64,000 nt of DNA from Closterium sp. NIES-65. Taxonomy: Eukaryota > Streptophyta > Zygnematophyceae > Desmidiales > Closteriaceae. Positions 1-12,200 of this stretch are shown here, in pieces. The notes beneath the pieces were generated by a model. The model worked only from the letters and a program-made list of their open reading frames with translations, was not told the origin of the DNA and made no database searches. How positions within the stretch are numbered: the stretch's first letter is position 1; each line of letters opens with the position of its first letter. The stretch is taken from assembly GCA_948144175.1 (NCBI GenBank), contig CANXME010000398.1, forward strand, positions 511,001 through 575,000, in the 5' to 3' direction. The position numbers and the translations under genes were made by a program.

Positions 1-1108
1 GCTTCGATGTTCTGTAAATGCTGTGCTCTATCGGGGCTGTAAATCCGTATGTCGTCAAGGTACACGATGACGCACTAATCTAGAAGCGGGCGAAAGGCTT
101 TGCTCATGGTCATTTGAAAGGTGGCGGGGGCGTTGGTCAGTCCGAAAGGCATGACGGTGTATTCGAGGGATCCGTAGCGTGTTCAGAAGGCTGTCTTAGG
201 GCAGTCGGGTGGGTTGACGCGAATTTGGTGTTAACCTCCTCGAAGGTCGATTTTCGAAAAAACCCGGGCTGTACGCAGTTGGTCGGCTCGCGGGATGGGG
301 TAACGTGATTTTATGGTAACCCGGTTCAGTGCTCACCCCCGTCTTTTTTCGGTGTGAACAGTATTGGTGCTGCGAAGGGCGAAGAACTAGGGCGAATGAA
401 CTCCTTCTCGAGCAGGAAATCCAGCTGCTTCCTGTGGTCGTGCGGTCGCTGAGGTGGCAGTCCCGTCGGTAGGTCGTCCGGGAAAATGTCACTGTACTGC
501 TTCAACAGTGCTACCAGATCACTCGGTACGTCGGCTAGCACTTTCTGTAAGCCCCCTCCTTTGTCTGCTGACTCGGCTTCCCGTATGTCGACCGCGTACA
601 CGTCAGCTCCTTCCGCTACAGCGCGTTTCATCGTGATCGCGTTGACATGCACCGACGAAGACTCAGGCGAGCCCCAGCGAGGTAAGGCGATGTTGTTACC
701 GTTCACTCGTACAGTGCAGTCACCCGTCGTCCAGTCGATTTGCGGATCGTGTCGTCGCAGGCAATCACGGCCGAGTAAAATATCGGTTCCGTCGAGGGTC
801 GTTGCGAGCATTTCCTGGCTAAACGTGAAGTTGCCCCCGCATCGAATCTGAACTCGGTCCACGCGTTCCCGTATCGCCAGTGGCGTACTGTCGACCAGTC
901 TTGCGTCGATCTTAGGTAAGCATCTGTCCAGTGGCAGTCGCAGTTTTCGTGTTGTGGCAGTGTTGATAAGGCTGTGGCTGGCCCCTCCGTCTACGAAGAT
1001 TTTTACTAAGTTCGTCCCGATTTTCCCACTAAGTAGTATAGGGCTATCTACCGTGGTACCCTCCTTATTCGGCCGGGTGTGGTCGATTGCGTGAACCGGC
1101 ACAATCAC
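1..1108 (-). pseudogene. Ty3 pol: protease and N-terminal reverse transcriptase
   Basis: The frame holds a retropepsin-type aspartic protease with the active-site motif FVDGGAS, the flap-side motif DILLGRD and a link segment ending at the RT fingers motif FIRPSSSPFAAPILF. The intact relative has about 25 more residues between the protease tail and the RT start, so this copy has a deletion there. Further left on the minus strand the RT continues with [14 protein letters not shown] and YLDDIRIYS in other frames, with an in-frame TAG before CVIVYLDD. Non-functional. Confidence 0.85.
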
Positions 1109-1167
1109 TCGGTGAGGGTCGGTTGGGTCGGGCGAGCGGCGTGATTTGTCAGCAGAGGGCCCGTCTG

Positions 1168-2319
1168 CTACTGACTCCCAACGTTTCCCTGGTGCTTGGT
1201 CTGTTTCTGCTTCTCAGCTTCCCCCTTTCCCTTAGCGTTTTCCGGGCATTCGCTCTTACGGTGTCCCGGCCGGTTGCACGCAAAGCAGCGCCCTTTGAAC
1301 GGTGTGGCAGCGGCATTTGTGGCGACGGCACGTATCGTAGCGCCCTCGTTTGTCCCACGAGGCCGATGTCCCCAATTGCTGCTTCCGTAGGACCCCGGTC
1401 TAGGTCGGCGGAAGAAATCGAGTTTCTCCGCCATGGCGAGAATCTCCCGAAAATTGGTGACGCTGCCTAGCTGGATTTCGTGAACGATGTCTCGCTTCAG
1501 GCTGCCGATGTTGCGGTCGATGCGCTCGCTCTCATGCATGTATCCCACCTGCTCGCATAGCGCCAGAAACTCGCTCGTGTAGTCTTGGACGGAACCGAGT
1601 TGGCGCTAAGTGCGGAGCCTCTGTCGCGCCGCGATCGAAGCTGCAATTGGCTCGAAACGAGCGCGCAGACCTACGCACCACACGTCCCACGTGCGATACT
1701 GGGGCACCTCCACGAAATACGACGGCGCCCAGGGTCCGGTTTGTCCTTCCCGTGTCGGTAGAGTCGCGTAGTCCACCGGCTTCGTGACAATGAGACGCCA
1801 CCAGTCCATGGCGGGTCCTCGCAGCAACGACACGGCTTAGCGAATCTTCGCCGTATCCTCCGAGACGTAGTTCGCATCGAAGAAGACATTGAACGTGAAG
1901 AGCCACGCCTGAACGGTGGGACCACCCCGCTGACTCGGATCAAAGCGTGGCGGACGCTGCGGCATCGGCGACGGTAGAGTTGATTCGCCGGCCGGCACTG
2001 AAATCGTGACTCGAGGCTGATTCCTGGTCGCATTCGTCGCATCGGGATGTATCGTGTCATGGTCGTCGTCTCCGTCATGGCGGATGACGCCATTACTCGC
2101 GGCGCTCGCGGGTTGCCCCACACTTTCGTGTTGTGATGTCTGCGGTTCGGGCTGAATCGGAGTGCCCGGTGGTTGGGATTGTGCTCGTGCGAGGTCGTTT
2201 TGCAGGGACGTGCGTTCTGCCGTCAGCGCCGCGATTTCTTCAGAGCTTTCGCGGATTTGCTGCTGCAGTTCGTTCAAGTGGTCCTGCGTGAGAGTCGCGA
2301 CATCGATATGCTCAGCCAT
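1168..2319 (-). pseudogene. Ty3 gag, broken by stop codons
   Basis: Gag polyprotein of the left element. It starts with a coiled-coil-like stretch (MAEHIDVATLTQDHLNELQQ), then a proline-rich part, the capsid core (FNVFFDANYV, SLLRGPAMDWW, LRARFEPIAAS) and a C-terminal CX2CX4HX4C knuckle (CFACNRPGHRKSEC). A TAA after AKIR and a TAG after RQRLRT interrupt the frame. Both positions are sense codons (Tyr and Trp) in the plus-strand relative. Capsid and knuckle would package element RNA in an active copy. Confidence 0.85.
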
Positions 2320-2483
2320 TACGAGGGACGTCGGCTCGGCTTAGTCTAGGCGCAGTCGCGGCTGCACGCGTTTACGCGAGAACGCGAGGACAGCGGCTCC
2401 TAGAGGCTAAGGTGCGTGAGTCCCTTCGAGTGAAAAATCACAAGATTTCCTGGGGTGCGGAGATGCGCGGTCCGAAAGAAAGA

Positions 2484-2497
2484 GGCTCTGAATACCA
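2484..2497 (-). other. Primer binding site of left Ty3 element
   Basis: On the minus strand the sequence two bases inside the LTR reads TGGTATTCAGAGCC. It resembles the plant initiator-tRNA-Met site TGGTATCAGAGCC with one extra T. The plus-strand relative has the same extra T at the same place, so the variant belongs to the family and is not a random change. Confidence 0.65.
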
Positions 2498-2499
2498 AG

Positions 2500-2813
2500 T
2501 GTTACGGGTGCAATGAATCGGAGTAGCGAGAATTGCACTAAGGTGTCAAACGAGTAGAAAATGTGAGCGAAGGCATGAGCGAACATTTATACGCGAAACC
2601 TGCAAACGGTAACGCGGTGCGTGCGAGCTAGCTAGTGCTATGCTGGAAGCGAGGCTCGGGCTAGTCCCGAAGCGTAGGCCGACACGGTCAGTGCGAGGTT
2701 TGGTGAAACAGTGCGTGCGAAGTCGACGAAGCCCCGTTAGCAGTAACGGGCGAACAACGGCTGCTGCCGTACGCGATGTTTCAGGGCGCTAAAAGGAATA
2801 TAAAATCCTTACA
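2500..2813 (-). repeat. 5' LTR of left Ty3 element
   Basis: On the minus strand it begins TGTAAGGATTTTAT and ends CACCCGTAACA, so it has TG...CA ends and is 314 bp long. The end blocks and the internal CGTATAAATGTTCGCTCATG segment align by eye with the LTRs at 30810-31138 and 43399-43740. The TATAAA-like string in that segment could serve as the element promoter. Confidence 0.8.
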
Positions 2814-3251
2814 ACATTGCACATCGTCGGGAGTTAGATGTCGTACGAGCAATAAGTAAAATCCATGCAGAAACAATCAAATTGGATACACTACAAGGAT
2901 ATTGAAAGTATGCTCTTCCCTTTGACGTTTTCCACTACAGTTTGGCGAAAGAGCCTGTATGGAAGGTAGAACTTCGTTTCTCTCCATCCACCCATCCATC
3001 ATCCATCCATCCATCCGACATGCATCCAAACCCAAACCACCATACATAGCTCCATCCCTCTGTCCCTTTCACAAACCTCCCAAACCATCCCCACCATACG
3101 TAGCTCCATCCCTCTGTTCCTCCGTCACATTCATCATTCAATATGGAAGCATTTTTTTTTAGCAAACCCTAATTGCGATAAGGTCCAGCTGAGTTAGGGT
3201 TAGTTAGAGCCACTCGACCTTCAGCCAACGATACTTGGTCTATTAACGCCC
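2814..3251. other. 5' flank of IWS1 with small tandem repeats
   Basis: No coding signal. It contains a (CCAT)n microsatellite near 2985-3030. A block of about 50 bp is repeated twice (about 3030-3115), both copies ending in AGCTCCATCCCTCTGT. The region upstream of the ATG at 3252 presumably holds the IWS1 promoter and 5' UTR; I see no clear TATA box. Confidence 0.5.
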
Positions 3252-6200
3252 ATGGCGAGGTATGTGCGCATCGCACTCCACGACAAGTTATCTGTGTGAT
3301 TCTGAATGTTCTTTTGTCTCTCCCGCGGATCTTGGTCTGTTGATTTCTGTTTCGTTGAAAGGTCTGCGTTTTTTTTTTGCTTCGACTGTAAGCTCCCTTC
3401 GTTCGCCGTACTCGTGTTCAGTTGACTCGTCTACCTCAATTTTATTTCCCCGTTCCTCGCCCGCTCTCCCGTCCCCCCCTCCTCCCCCCAGCCTCCCCCC
3501 TCCCACCCCCCCGCCCCTTTTCCTTCCCGTCCTCTCCCTTTGCTTCGACTATTCGTATGCACCCCTAACCTGTCACCGTTTTGCCGATTGACATGTTCAA
3601 TTCCCGTGTGATTCTTATATTCTGACCGTTTCTTTTTTTCGTCAGCCCCCAACATGGCGAGGACGGCCGCGTCGACCCAAACTTAGTAGACTTTGACGAC
3701 TATGGCGACGCGGACCCGCAAGGCGCTGCGGACGTAGGAGGCGGAGGTAACGACAACGATCACGGTAACGGTAACGATAACGACGACGACGCGTACTACG
3801 ATGCGCGGCTCTTTGAGGACGAGGAGCCCGACGAGCGCGGCGGCAGGCGGCTCGTGAAAAAAGGCGGCGGCGGGGGGAGGGAAGACGAGGAGGAGCGGTG
3901 GGAAGAGGACGAGGGCGGAGAAGGAGTGGGGGGAGCGGACCCGTGGGACCGGAGGGATAGGGGGAAAGGGGGGAAGCGGAAGAAGGGTAAGGAGGGGCGG
4001 AAATCGGGGGGGAGGCTGACAAAGGTGAAGAGGCCACGAGGGGGTGAGGAGTGGGGCGGCGGCGGAGGCGGGGGAGGGTATGAGGAAGGCGGGAGAGAGA
4101 CGTGGGACCAAGGACCGGCGAATTCCGAGGTGAGGAAGGGGGAGGATTGAGGAGAGGAAAGCTTGTGGGAAGCCGGCAGGGCGGGAGATTCGTTCTCTCT
4201 TCCATGCCGTCACTACTCCCCCTCGTCTCTCGTTCCCTCACATCATGCCTCCTTTTCTCTTTGCTGTCGCTTTCTTCCTCGTTTCTCCCGCTCCCTCCTT
4301 TGCTCTCTCCCCCCCACCCTTCTTATTTCTCTTTGCGGCCTCCCCCTCTCCCCCCCCCCCCCCCCACCCCCCTTCCCCCCCTCTTTTCCTCCACTCCTCT
4401 CTGCCCCACCGTCTCCCCACCGTTAATCACCCATTTGCATCCTCTCTCTGGCTCCAATCGCTCCGTCTGTCTTCGTCGGGCCTACAATTTCCCCCCCAAT
4501 CCCCCGCCCCCTCGCCTATTCCTCGTCAATTTTCGCCAACCCCGCTTCCCTCCGCTCCGCCCTCCCGCGACTCCCCCTCCCCCCCCCCCCCCACCCCCCC
4601 GCGCGCGCGGCATCAGGAGGACGTGGAGGGCGCGCGCACGGGCGAGGACGACGCGTTTATCGACGACGCGGGCGTGCATCCGGACGACAGGCATGCGATG
4701 GGGTACGACGAGTACGACGACCAGCGCATCTCCCACGCGCCGCAGGTGCGTCTGGGGGGGATTTCTGGGGGGACTCTGGGTGTTTGGGGAGGATTTGGGG
4801 GGAGTTGGGAGGGGGGGGGGAAAGCGGGGGGGAGGGATGGATTGGGGGGGGGATATGTAGGGAAGGGGGTGGTTGGGAATCGGTGGAGGTTTAAGGGGGA
4901 AGGGAGGGGGAATTTGAGGGAAGGGTGGGAAGGGAGGGTGGTGGGAAGTTAAGGCGGGGCGCTGCTAAGTGTGTGGGAAGGGAAGGCGGGGAGAAGATGC
5001 GTGTGTAGATTCGAATCAAAGGAATCGCCTTCTCCCCTTTCCCTTCCTGCATCACACTCCCTGTGCGTGGAAGCCTGAGGAGGACAGACAAAGTGGTGCG
5101 GCTGTCCCAACCAAACCCTCCTTCTTCCCCTTATCCATTCCCCCTTTCCCCAACTCCCCTTCCCTGCCCCCCGGTTTCCTGCATCACACCACACTCCCGT
5201 TCCCTGTTTCCTCTCCCCTTTCCTTGCAGGCGGAGGAGGAGGACGAGGTGGGGGTGGGGCCGCTGTTCCAGGGTGAACTGTTCAAGAAAGAAGCGGCGGC
5301 AGCGCACCAAGAAGCGTTTGAGAATTCTCAACCGCGACTCACATTACACTCTCGCCCCTTTCCTTGCAGGCGGAGGAGGAGGAGGACGAGGTGGGGCGGC
5401 TGTTCCACAGCCTTGCATTCGCGTAATTCTTCTCCCCCTCCACCCCGCCTCCACCCCCCTCCCCCTTTTCTCCCCGTTCTCGCCCCATTCTCTGGGCAGG
5501 CGGAGGAGGAGGACGAGGTGGGGCGGCTGTTCAAGCACGTTCCATTTGCTTAATCCGTCTTCCTTTTTTCAATCCGTCCTGCATCACTCACACTCGCCCC
5601 TTTCCCTTGAAGGCGGAGGAGGAGGACGAGGTGGGGCGGCTGTTCAAGGGCGGGAAGAAGCGGCGCAACGAGATGAGCGACGGCGAGAAGGCGCTGTTTG
5701 TGGAGGAGTTCCACGCCAAGATGCTCAAGGCCGCCGAGGACGACGCCACCGCCAACCGCCAGCACCGCCCCGCCATTAACAAGCTCAGGATGCTTCCCGA
5801 GATGCTGAATACTCTGCGCAAGTGAGGCACGGGGAGGGGGAGAGGCTTGGGGGAGTTCTGGGGGATTTTGGGAGGTTCTGGGCGGTTCCTGGGGGTTCTG
5901 GGGGGTTCTGGGCGGGGTCTTGGGAAGGGGAATAGGGGATGAGAGGGGCGGGCAGTGGCGGCAGGCTGTCGTCTAGGAAGGCGCTGTTTGTGGAGGAGTT
6001 CCACGCCAAGATGCTCAAGGCTGCCGAGGACGACGCCACCGCCAACCGCCAGCACCGCCCCGCCATCAACAAGCTGCGCATGCTGCCCGAGATGCTCAAC
6101 ACGCTCAGGAAGTGAGGAATTCGGGGGAGAAGGGGTGGGCGGGTTCTGGGGGGGCTTGGGAGGTTCTGGAGGGTTGTGGGCGGGTTCTGGGGGGTTCTGG

Positions 6201-9200
6201 GCGGAATTGGGGGGTTCTGGGGGTTTGGGGGAAGGGGAAGAGGGGATGGGAAGGGCGGGCAGTGGGTGGGGAGGGGGCAGGCTGTTTTTTGATCGAGAAG
6301 GCGCTGTTTGTGGGCGGACAGGCCGCAGAGGACGCCGCGCGGGGGACGTGACGGTGGTTGCTCAAAGTGAGGGTGCTGTGGCGGTTCTTTGGGGGGGAGA
6401 TGAGGGCGGAGGAGAGAGGAAGAGCGGGGAAATGGAAGGGAGGAGACTTTTGAGTCGACTCAAAACGAGGTGACTTCTGAGTCGACTCAAAAGTCACCTC
6501 GGGACGTGACGCAAGTGAGGGTGCTGTGGTGTTCTTTGGGGGGGAGATGAGGGCGGAGGAGAGAGGAAGAACGGGTAAATGGAAGGGAGGAAGGACGCAG
6601 CAGCAGCAGCAGAAGCAGTGTGCGGTTTTTGTTCCTCTCACGCTTCCCACGCTTCCGCTTCCCTCCCTCCGTTTCTCCCTTCCTCCCCTCCCCTCTCCCT
6701 GCCCGTCCCCTCCATCTCTCCCCCTCTGTACCCCTCTCTCCTTTCTTTCCCCCCCAATTGCCCCCTTGCTTTGCCACCCTTCCCCAGGAAGCACCTACAG
6801 CGCGAGTTTTTAGACCGCGGCGAGTTGTCGTATTTCAAGAACTGGCTGGAGCCGTCCTCACGCCGTTCTAGATTGCTCTCACGCTTCCCCCACTCCTGCC
6901 TTCCTCCCACTCCCCATTGCACCCCCTACCACTCCCCTGCACTCCCTTTCCCCTCTGCGCCTCCTACCTCACCTCAGGAAGCACCTACAGCGCGAGTTTC
7001 TAAATCGCGGAGTGTTCTCGTACTTCAAGAACTGGCTGGAGCCGCTGCCTGAGCTTTTCCTCTCGTTCGTCCTTTTCCCCCTTTCACACCCTTTCCCACC
7101 CCTTCCCCACCCCTTTCCCACCCCTTCCCACCCCTTTCCCACCCCTTCCCACCCCTTCCCACCCCTTCCCACCCCTTCCCACCCCTTCCCACCCCTTCCC
7201 ACCACCGTCCCACCACCGTCCCACCGCCGTCCCACCGCCGTCCCACCTCACCTCAGGAAGCACCTACAGCGCGAGTTCCTAGACCGCGGCGTGTTCTCGT
7301 ACCTCAAGAACTGGCTGGAACCGCTGCCTGACCTGTCGCTGCCCAACATCAAGATCCGCACCAGCATCCTCGAGCTCGTTAAAGAGGTGCGTTAAAGTGG
7401 AGGTGGGGGTTGAAAAGGGCGTGTGGAGGGGGAGAGTTGCTGGCTGGAGCCGCTGTCGGACTTGTTGCTGCCCAACATCAAGATCCGCACCAGCATCCTT
7501 GAGCTCGTTAAAGAGGTGCGTTAAAGTGGAGGGGGGGAGAGGGGGGGGGGGGGGGGGTATGGTTGGGGAGGGGGGGAACGGAATGGGAAGGGGGGGAAAG
7601 GCGGGGAAGAGGGACGGGGAAAAAGCGGGGAGAGGGGTTGGGGGGGAGGTGGGGAGAAGGAAGAGGGGATAAGGTTACTGGGGTGTATGTAGGGAGTGAG
7701 TTGTTGGCTGGAACCGCTGCCTGACCTGTCGCTGCCCAACATCAAGATCCTCACCAGCATCCTCGAGCTCGTTAAATAGGTACATTTGGGGGGGGGGTAT
7801 GGTAGGGGAGAAGGGGAAATAAACTGGGGTGAGGTGGGGATGGAGGGCGGAGCAGGGGAAGGGCGGACAGGGGGAGAGGGTGGGAAGAAAGTAACAGGGA
7901 TAAGGTGAATGGGGTGTGTGTGTGGAGGGGGAGGAGAGTTGGTGGCTGGAGCCGCTGGCCAGCTGCCATACCTGCCCCTGCTCCTTCTTTCTGCCCACAG
8001 CTACCAATATGTTTCCACTCTAACGTCCCTCTGCCTGCCGCTCTCCATGTTCCCTGCGGCCTCCCCTATCGTTGTTCCCTTCCCTCCCTCCCTCCCCATG
8101 CCTCTCGCCCCCACTCCTTCCGGCCGCAGTTACCAATAGACGTGGGAGGCAGCCCGGAAAGGAGGAGACAGCTCAAGGAGAGCTCTTCCCCCTTTCACCC
8201 ATCCTCTGTTGTTGCGTCTCCGCCCTTGCCTCCCTCCTTTCGCCTCCCCGTCCTTCTATCCGCAGTTACCAATAGACGTGGGAGGCAGCCCGGAAAGGCG
8301 GAGACAGCTCAAGGAGAGCGGGTTGGGCCGGGTGAGTGTGAGGGAGAGGCGTGAGGTGGGAGTTGGGTGGGAGGGTGGGTGTGGGGAAGAAGTCTTTATG
8401 CGTAGAGTGTCTTTATGTGCACCCTCTGTGCACCCTCTGTGCACCTTCTGGGAGGGTGCAAAGTTGTAGATTGTCTCTGTGCACCCGGTCGGTCCGACTC
8501 CCCACCCGGTCGATTCGTCAACCCCACCCGGATGACCCGGATAATCCGGTTCCCCGTCCGGATCACTATCCGGTTGGTCTGGTTCCCCACCCGGTACCGC
8601 ACCCAGTTGGTCTGGTTCCCCACCCGGTACCGCACCCGGTTGGTCTGGTTCCCCACCCGGTACCGCACCCGGTTGGTCTGGTTCCCCACCCGGTACCGCA
8701 CCCGGTTGGTCCGGTTCCCCACCCGGATGACCCGGATGATCAGGTTCCCCATCCGGATGGTCTGGTCGATCCGGTTCCCGACCCGGTACCCCACCCGGAT
8801 GGTCCGCCTCCCCACCCTGGACCGGGTCGATCCGTTTCCCCACCCGGATGACCCGGATGACCCGGATGATCCGGTTCCCTGTCCGGACAGTCCGGTTGAT
8901 CCGGTTCACGGCTGGTCGGTCCTGCGCTTTCTTCAATGAAAGTGGGTTGGTCTGGGTGAGGGGAGTGAGTGTGTGTGGGGTGTGAGGACCTCGGTTCTGT
9001 CTCTCGGCTCTCGTTCTGATCCAACGGCCCTCCTTGCGAGGGACCTGGTCGACAATTTCTCATTCTTTCTCCGGTGACCCACCTCACCCTTCTCTCCCTT
9101 ATCTCCCCCTTCAAACCCCCTCAACCCCCTCACCATTCACTCCTTCTCACTCCCCTCGCCCCTCTCACCCCCCCGTCCAGGTGGTGATGTTTCTGTCCAA

Positions 9201-12200
9201 GCTTCCAGAGGAGACGGTGCAGAACAGAAATCTCACTGATGTGCCTTGAAAAGCTTTTCCAAATCTCTCCCCACCTTTCTCCGCCACTCCTTACCTCCCC
9301 TCCCTCTCACCCCCCGTCCAGGTGGTGATGTTTCTGTCCAAGCTGCCAGAAGAGACGGTGCAGAACAGAAAGCTCGCGAGGGATCTGGTCGACATGTGGG
9401 TGCGTTGCTGCCTTGCTGCAAGGGGGCAGGGGGGGTATTAAGGGGGACACAAGGGGTGGGACAAGGGAGGGCACAAGGGGGGGGCACAAGTGGGCACAAG
9501 GGGGGTCAAGGGGGGTCAACACAGAACAGGAAGCTAGCAAGGGACCATGGGGGAAACAGAAAAGGGGGTGCGTTGCCTGCTTGCAAAGGGGGTCAATGGA
9601 CCATGGGGGAAACAGAAAAGGTTGCGGGATGGGGGGCAAAGAGGGGACAAGGGGAAAACTGGAAGCTAGCGAGGGACCTGGTCGACATGTGGGTGCATTG
9701 CTGCCTTGCAAAGGGGGGTGTTGCCACCTTGCTGCAGGGAAGGGGGGAGAAGGAGGAAGGGGAGGATGGGGGGTCGGAAAAAAGGGGAAGGAGGGCTTTT
9801 TGGGAGTGTGCAGGGTTGCCTTAGCAGTTGGGGGGGTTGTGGGTGGGAAAGAAGAAGAGCACTCACTGTTGTGAGCTAGGCCGAATGAGGGCCTTTAGCT
9901 GCTGGGTTTTTTTGTAGGCGCTTCAAAAACGACCTCAATGGGGGGGTTGTGGGTGGGAAAGAAGAAGAGCACCCACTGTTGTGAGCTGAGCCGAAGTGAG
10001 GGCCTTTAGCTGCTGGTTTTTGAGTCCACCTGCTTTCACTTCTTTGCTCTCCACTTCTTCTGCTCCCTCCCTCCCCCCGTTTCATTCGCGTCCATTTTTT
10101 TCAAGAGCATGCACGAACGTGATTTAGGAGGAGCATGGCATCTTAAATGATAAAACAATTCCTCTTGCCCATTCCTCTCTTCCCCACCCCATCCCCCCCC
10201 CCCCCCCCCCTTCCCCTCCTCCCTCCCCTCCCCCTCCTTCCTCCCCATCGCCCCCTTCCCTTCTCTTTCCCCTGCAGTCACGGCCCATATTTGAGAAGAG
10301 CACACACTACCGTGACTTGAGGAACGACTATGACCGACCCACACGCCCTCCACCTTCACAGAGGTTAGTACGACAAGAAGCAGCAACTCTTGGTAATATG
10401 TGCCTCCAATTGAGTTGTGTTAGTTTGTTGTGGGCGTTTTCTAATTACTCAAGAGAATGTGCGTTGCGAGTTGGCACTGAGCAGCTCAGCCGATTGTGTG
10501 AGGCTTGCAAACCGACTGCGCACGCTCGTGTGCGGAGAGTGAGGTCATGTGCGCGCAACTTCCCCCACCCGCTCATGTGCGCGCTGGTCATGTATCGGCG
10601 CAATCGCGGCCTGATGATTTAGATTAAAAGAAACTCTTGTTCTTTGTCAAATTCTTCCAACCCAACCAACACCCTTTGCCCTCTCTCCCTGTGTTTATGG
10701 CATGCAGGGAAGATGCGTCAGCGCATGTGTCGTCGCACTCGCGGCCTGACGACCTAGATCTAGACAACGCCGGGTGAGTTACGATGGGTCACTTGAGAGT
10801 CAGCACTGGGTGGGCTTTGGGTCTGCGTTGGGTGAGCTTTGGGTTGAGTTGGGATGGGAGCTTTTATGGCTCCTTTGTGTCTGCTTCAGGTGTGCTGTGT
10901 TCCAGATGTCTTCCAGCTGTGTTCCAGCTGTGTTCTGGCTGCTTGCCGCTGTGTTGTGCCGGCTGAGTCCCCTCCCTTCTCCCCTCCTCATCCTCCCTCC
11001 CTCCCTCCCTCCCTCCCTCCCTCCCTCCCTCCCTCCCTCCCTCCCCCCCTCCCTCCCTCCCTCCCTCCCTTCCTCCCTCCCTCCCTCCCTCCCTCCGTCC
11101 CTCCCTCCCTCCCTCCCTCCCTCCCTCCCTCCGTCCCTCCCTCCCTCCCTCCCTCCCTCCCTCCTCTCACTCACTCACACACTCGCTCCTTCGGCCTTGC
11201 CCTATCTCTCGCTCACTCCCACACTTTTCCCTTGACTCTCCGTCCGACCTGTTGACTTCCGGGTGACGCAGGGAGGCGAGGGGGGAGGCGGAGGAGGGGC
11301 CGGGGAAGAAGCGGGTGATGACGCGCGTGCCACAGCCCATGGCCATGGACTTCCGAGTGCGCCCCGAGTCCAAGGTCACCGAGGAGATGCTGGCTCGGCG
11401 CGGCCAAAAGGACGCCAGACACCAGAGCGTGAGTGCCGTGGGGTGCGGTGCAGTACGGTGGGGTGGGGTGGGAGTGGGAATGGGGGGAGATGGGAATGGG
11501 GTGATGGACTGCTGAGTGCCACCACTCCGAGTCCAAGGTCACCGAGGAGATGCAGATGCTGGCACGGGCGTGGCCACAAGGACGCCAGACACCAGAGCGT
11601 GAGTGCCGTGGGGTGGGGAGTGAAATTGGGATTGGAGTGGGAATGGGACTGGGATTGGTAGTGGAATACGGTGGGGTGGGGTGGAGTGCGGTAGTAGTGG
11701 GAACGGAGGTGGGAGGGTGGAATGGGAAGGAAGGGGTGTGCGTCAAAGCGTCTTAATGTGGGGGGGGGACGAGGATGCCAGACACCAGGGACGGTTGTTG
11801 AGGAGTGGCAGTCCAAGGTCATCAAGTAGATGCTGGCACGGCACGGCCACAAGGACGCCAGACACCAGAGCGTGGGTGCCCTGGGGTGTGGTGTGGTGGA
11901 GTGGGTTGGAATGGGGTAAGGTGCAGTAGGAGTGGGAATGGGGTAGGTGGGAATGGGAGGTTGGAAATCAGATCGTGGCTAGGGGAATGGGAAGGCAGGT
12001 GCGTGCTTTGCGTGGTTTCGATGCTCGGGCATTACGGTGTTAAATACCGAAACGTGAGTGGGAAGGGGAGGGGAGGGGACAAGGGAGGGTAGAGGAGGGA
12101 GGCCAAGGGAGTTGTTAGCATGGGGATATGTTCTCACTGGTATTGATTCTATTTATTCTGCTTGCTGGTGGTGCTGTGGCACAGGTGACCAAGAAGCTCC

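Larger units (their letters stand above)
1..2813 (-). mobile_element. Ty3/gypsy chromovirus, 5' part, truncated by window edge
   Basis: Read on the minus strand, this is an LTR (2813 to 2500), a primer binding site, gag, protease and the start of reverse transcriptase, running off the left edge. It is a diverged relative of the plus-strand element at 30810-43740: same zinc knuckle, same DGGAS protease motif and the same LTR/PBS layout with a 2-base spacer. Several stop codons and a small deletion before RT show that this copy is dead. The palm motif YLDD can be read near positions 40-60. The far LTR lies outside the window, so a target duplication cannot be tested. Confidence 0.9.
6345..6595. 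repeat. Tandem duplication with palindromes at the seam
   Basis: A block of about 95 bp (6345-6440) that includes GGGACGTGACG and GGGTGCTGTGG recurs at 6501-6595 with few changes. Between the copies lie about 60 bp made almost entirely of two palindromes centred on GTCGAC. It lies in the intron between IWS1 exons 4 and 5. Confidence 0.8.

Noticed and set aside
3642..4241. 199-codon minus-strand frame over IWS1 exon 2
   Set aside because: Shadow of the acidic/Gly-rich exon; the plus-strand exon has matching splice sites and phases.
8256..8936. Long open frames on both strands (VGNQTNRVRYR-like repeats)
   Set aside because: They arise from the 33-bp minisatellite, whose length is a multiple of three; the region is an IWS1 intron.
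10800..11255. Ser/Pro- and Gly/Arg-repeat frames
   Set aside because: Products of the (CCCT)n microsatellite; no start context or homology.
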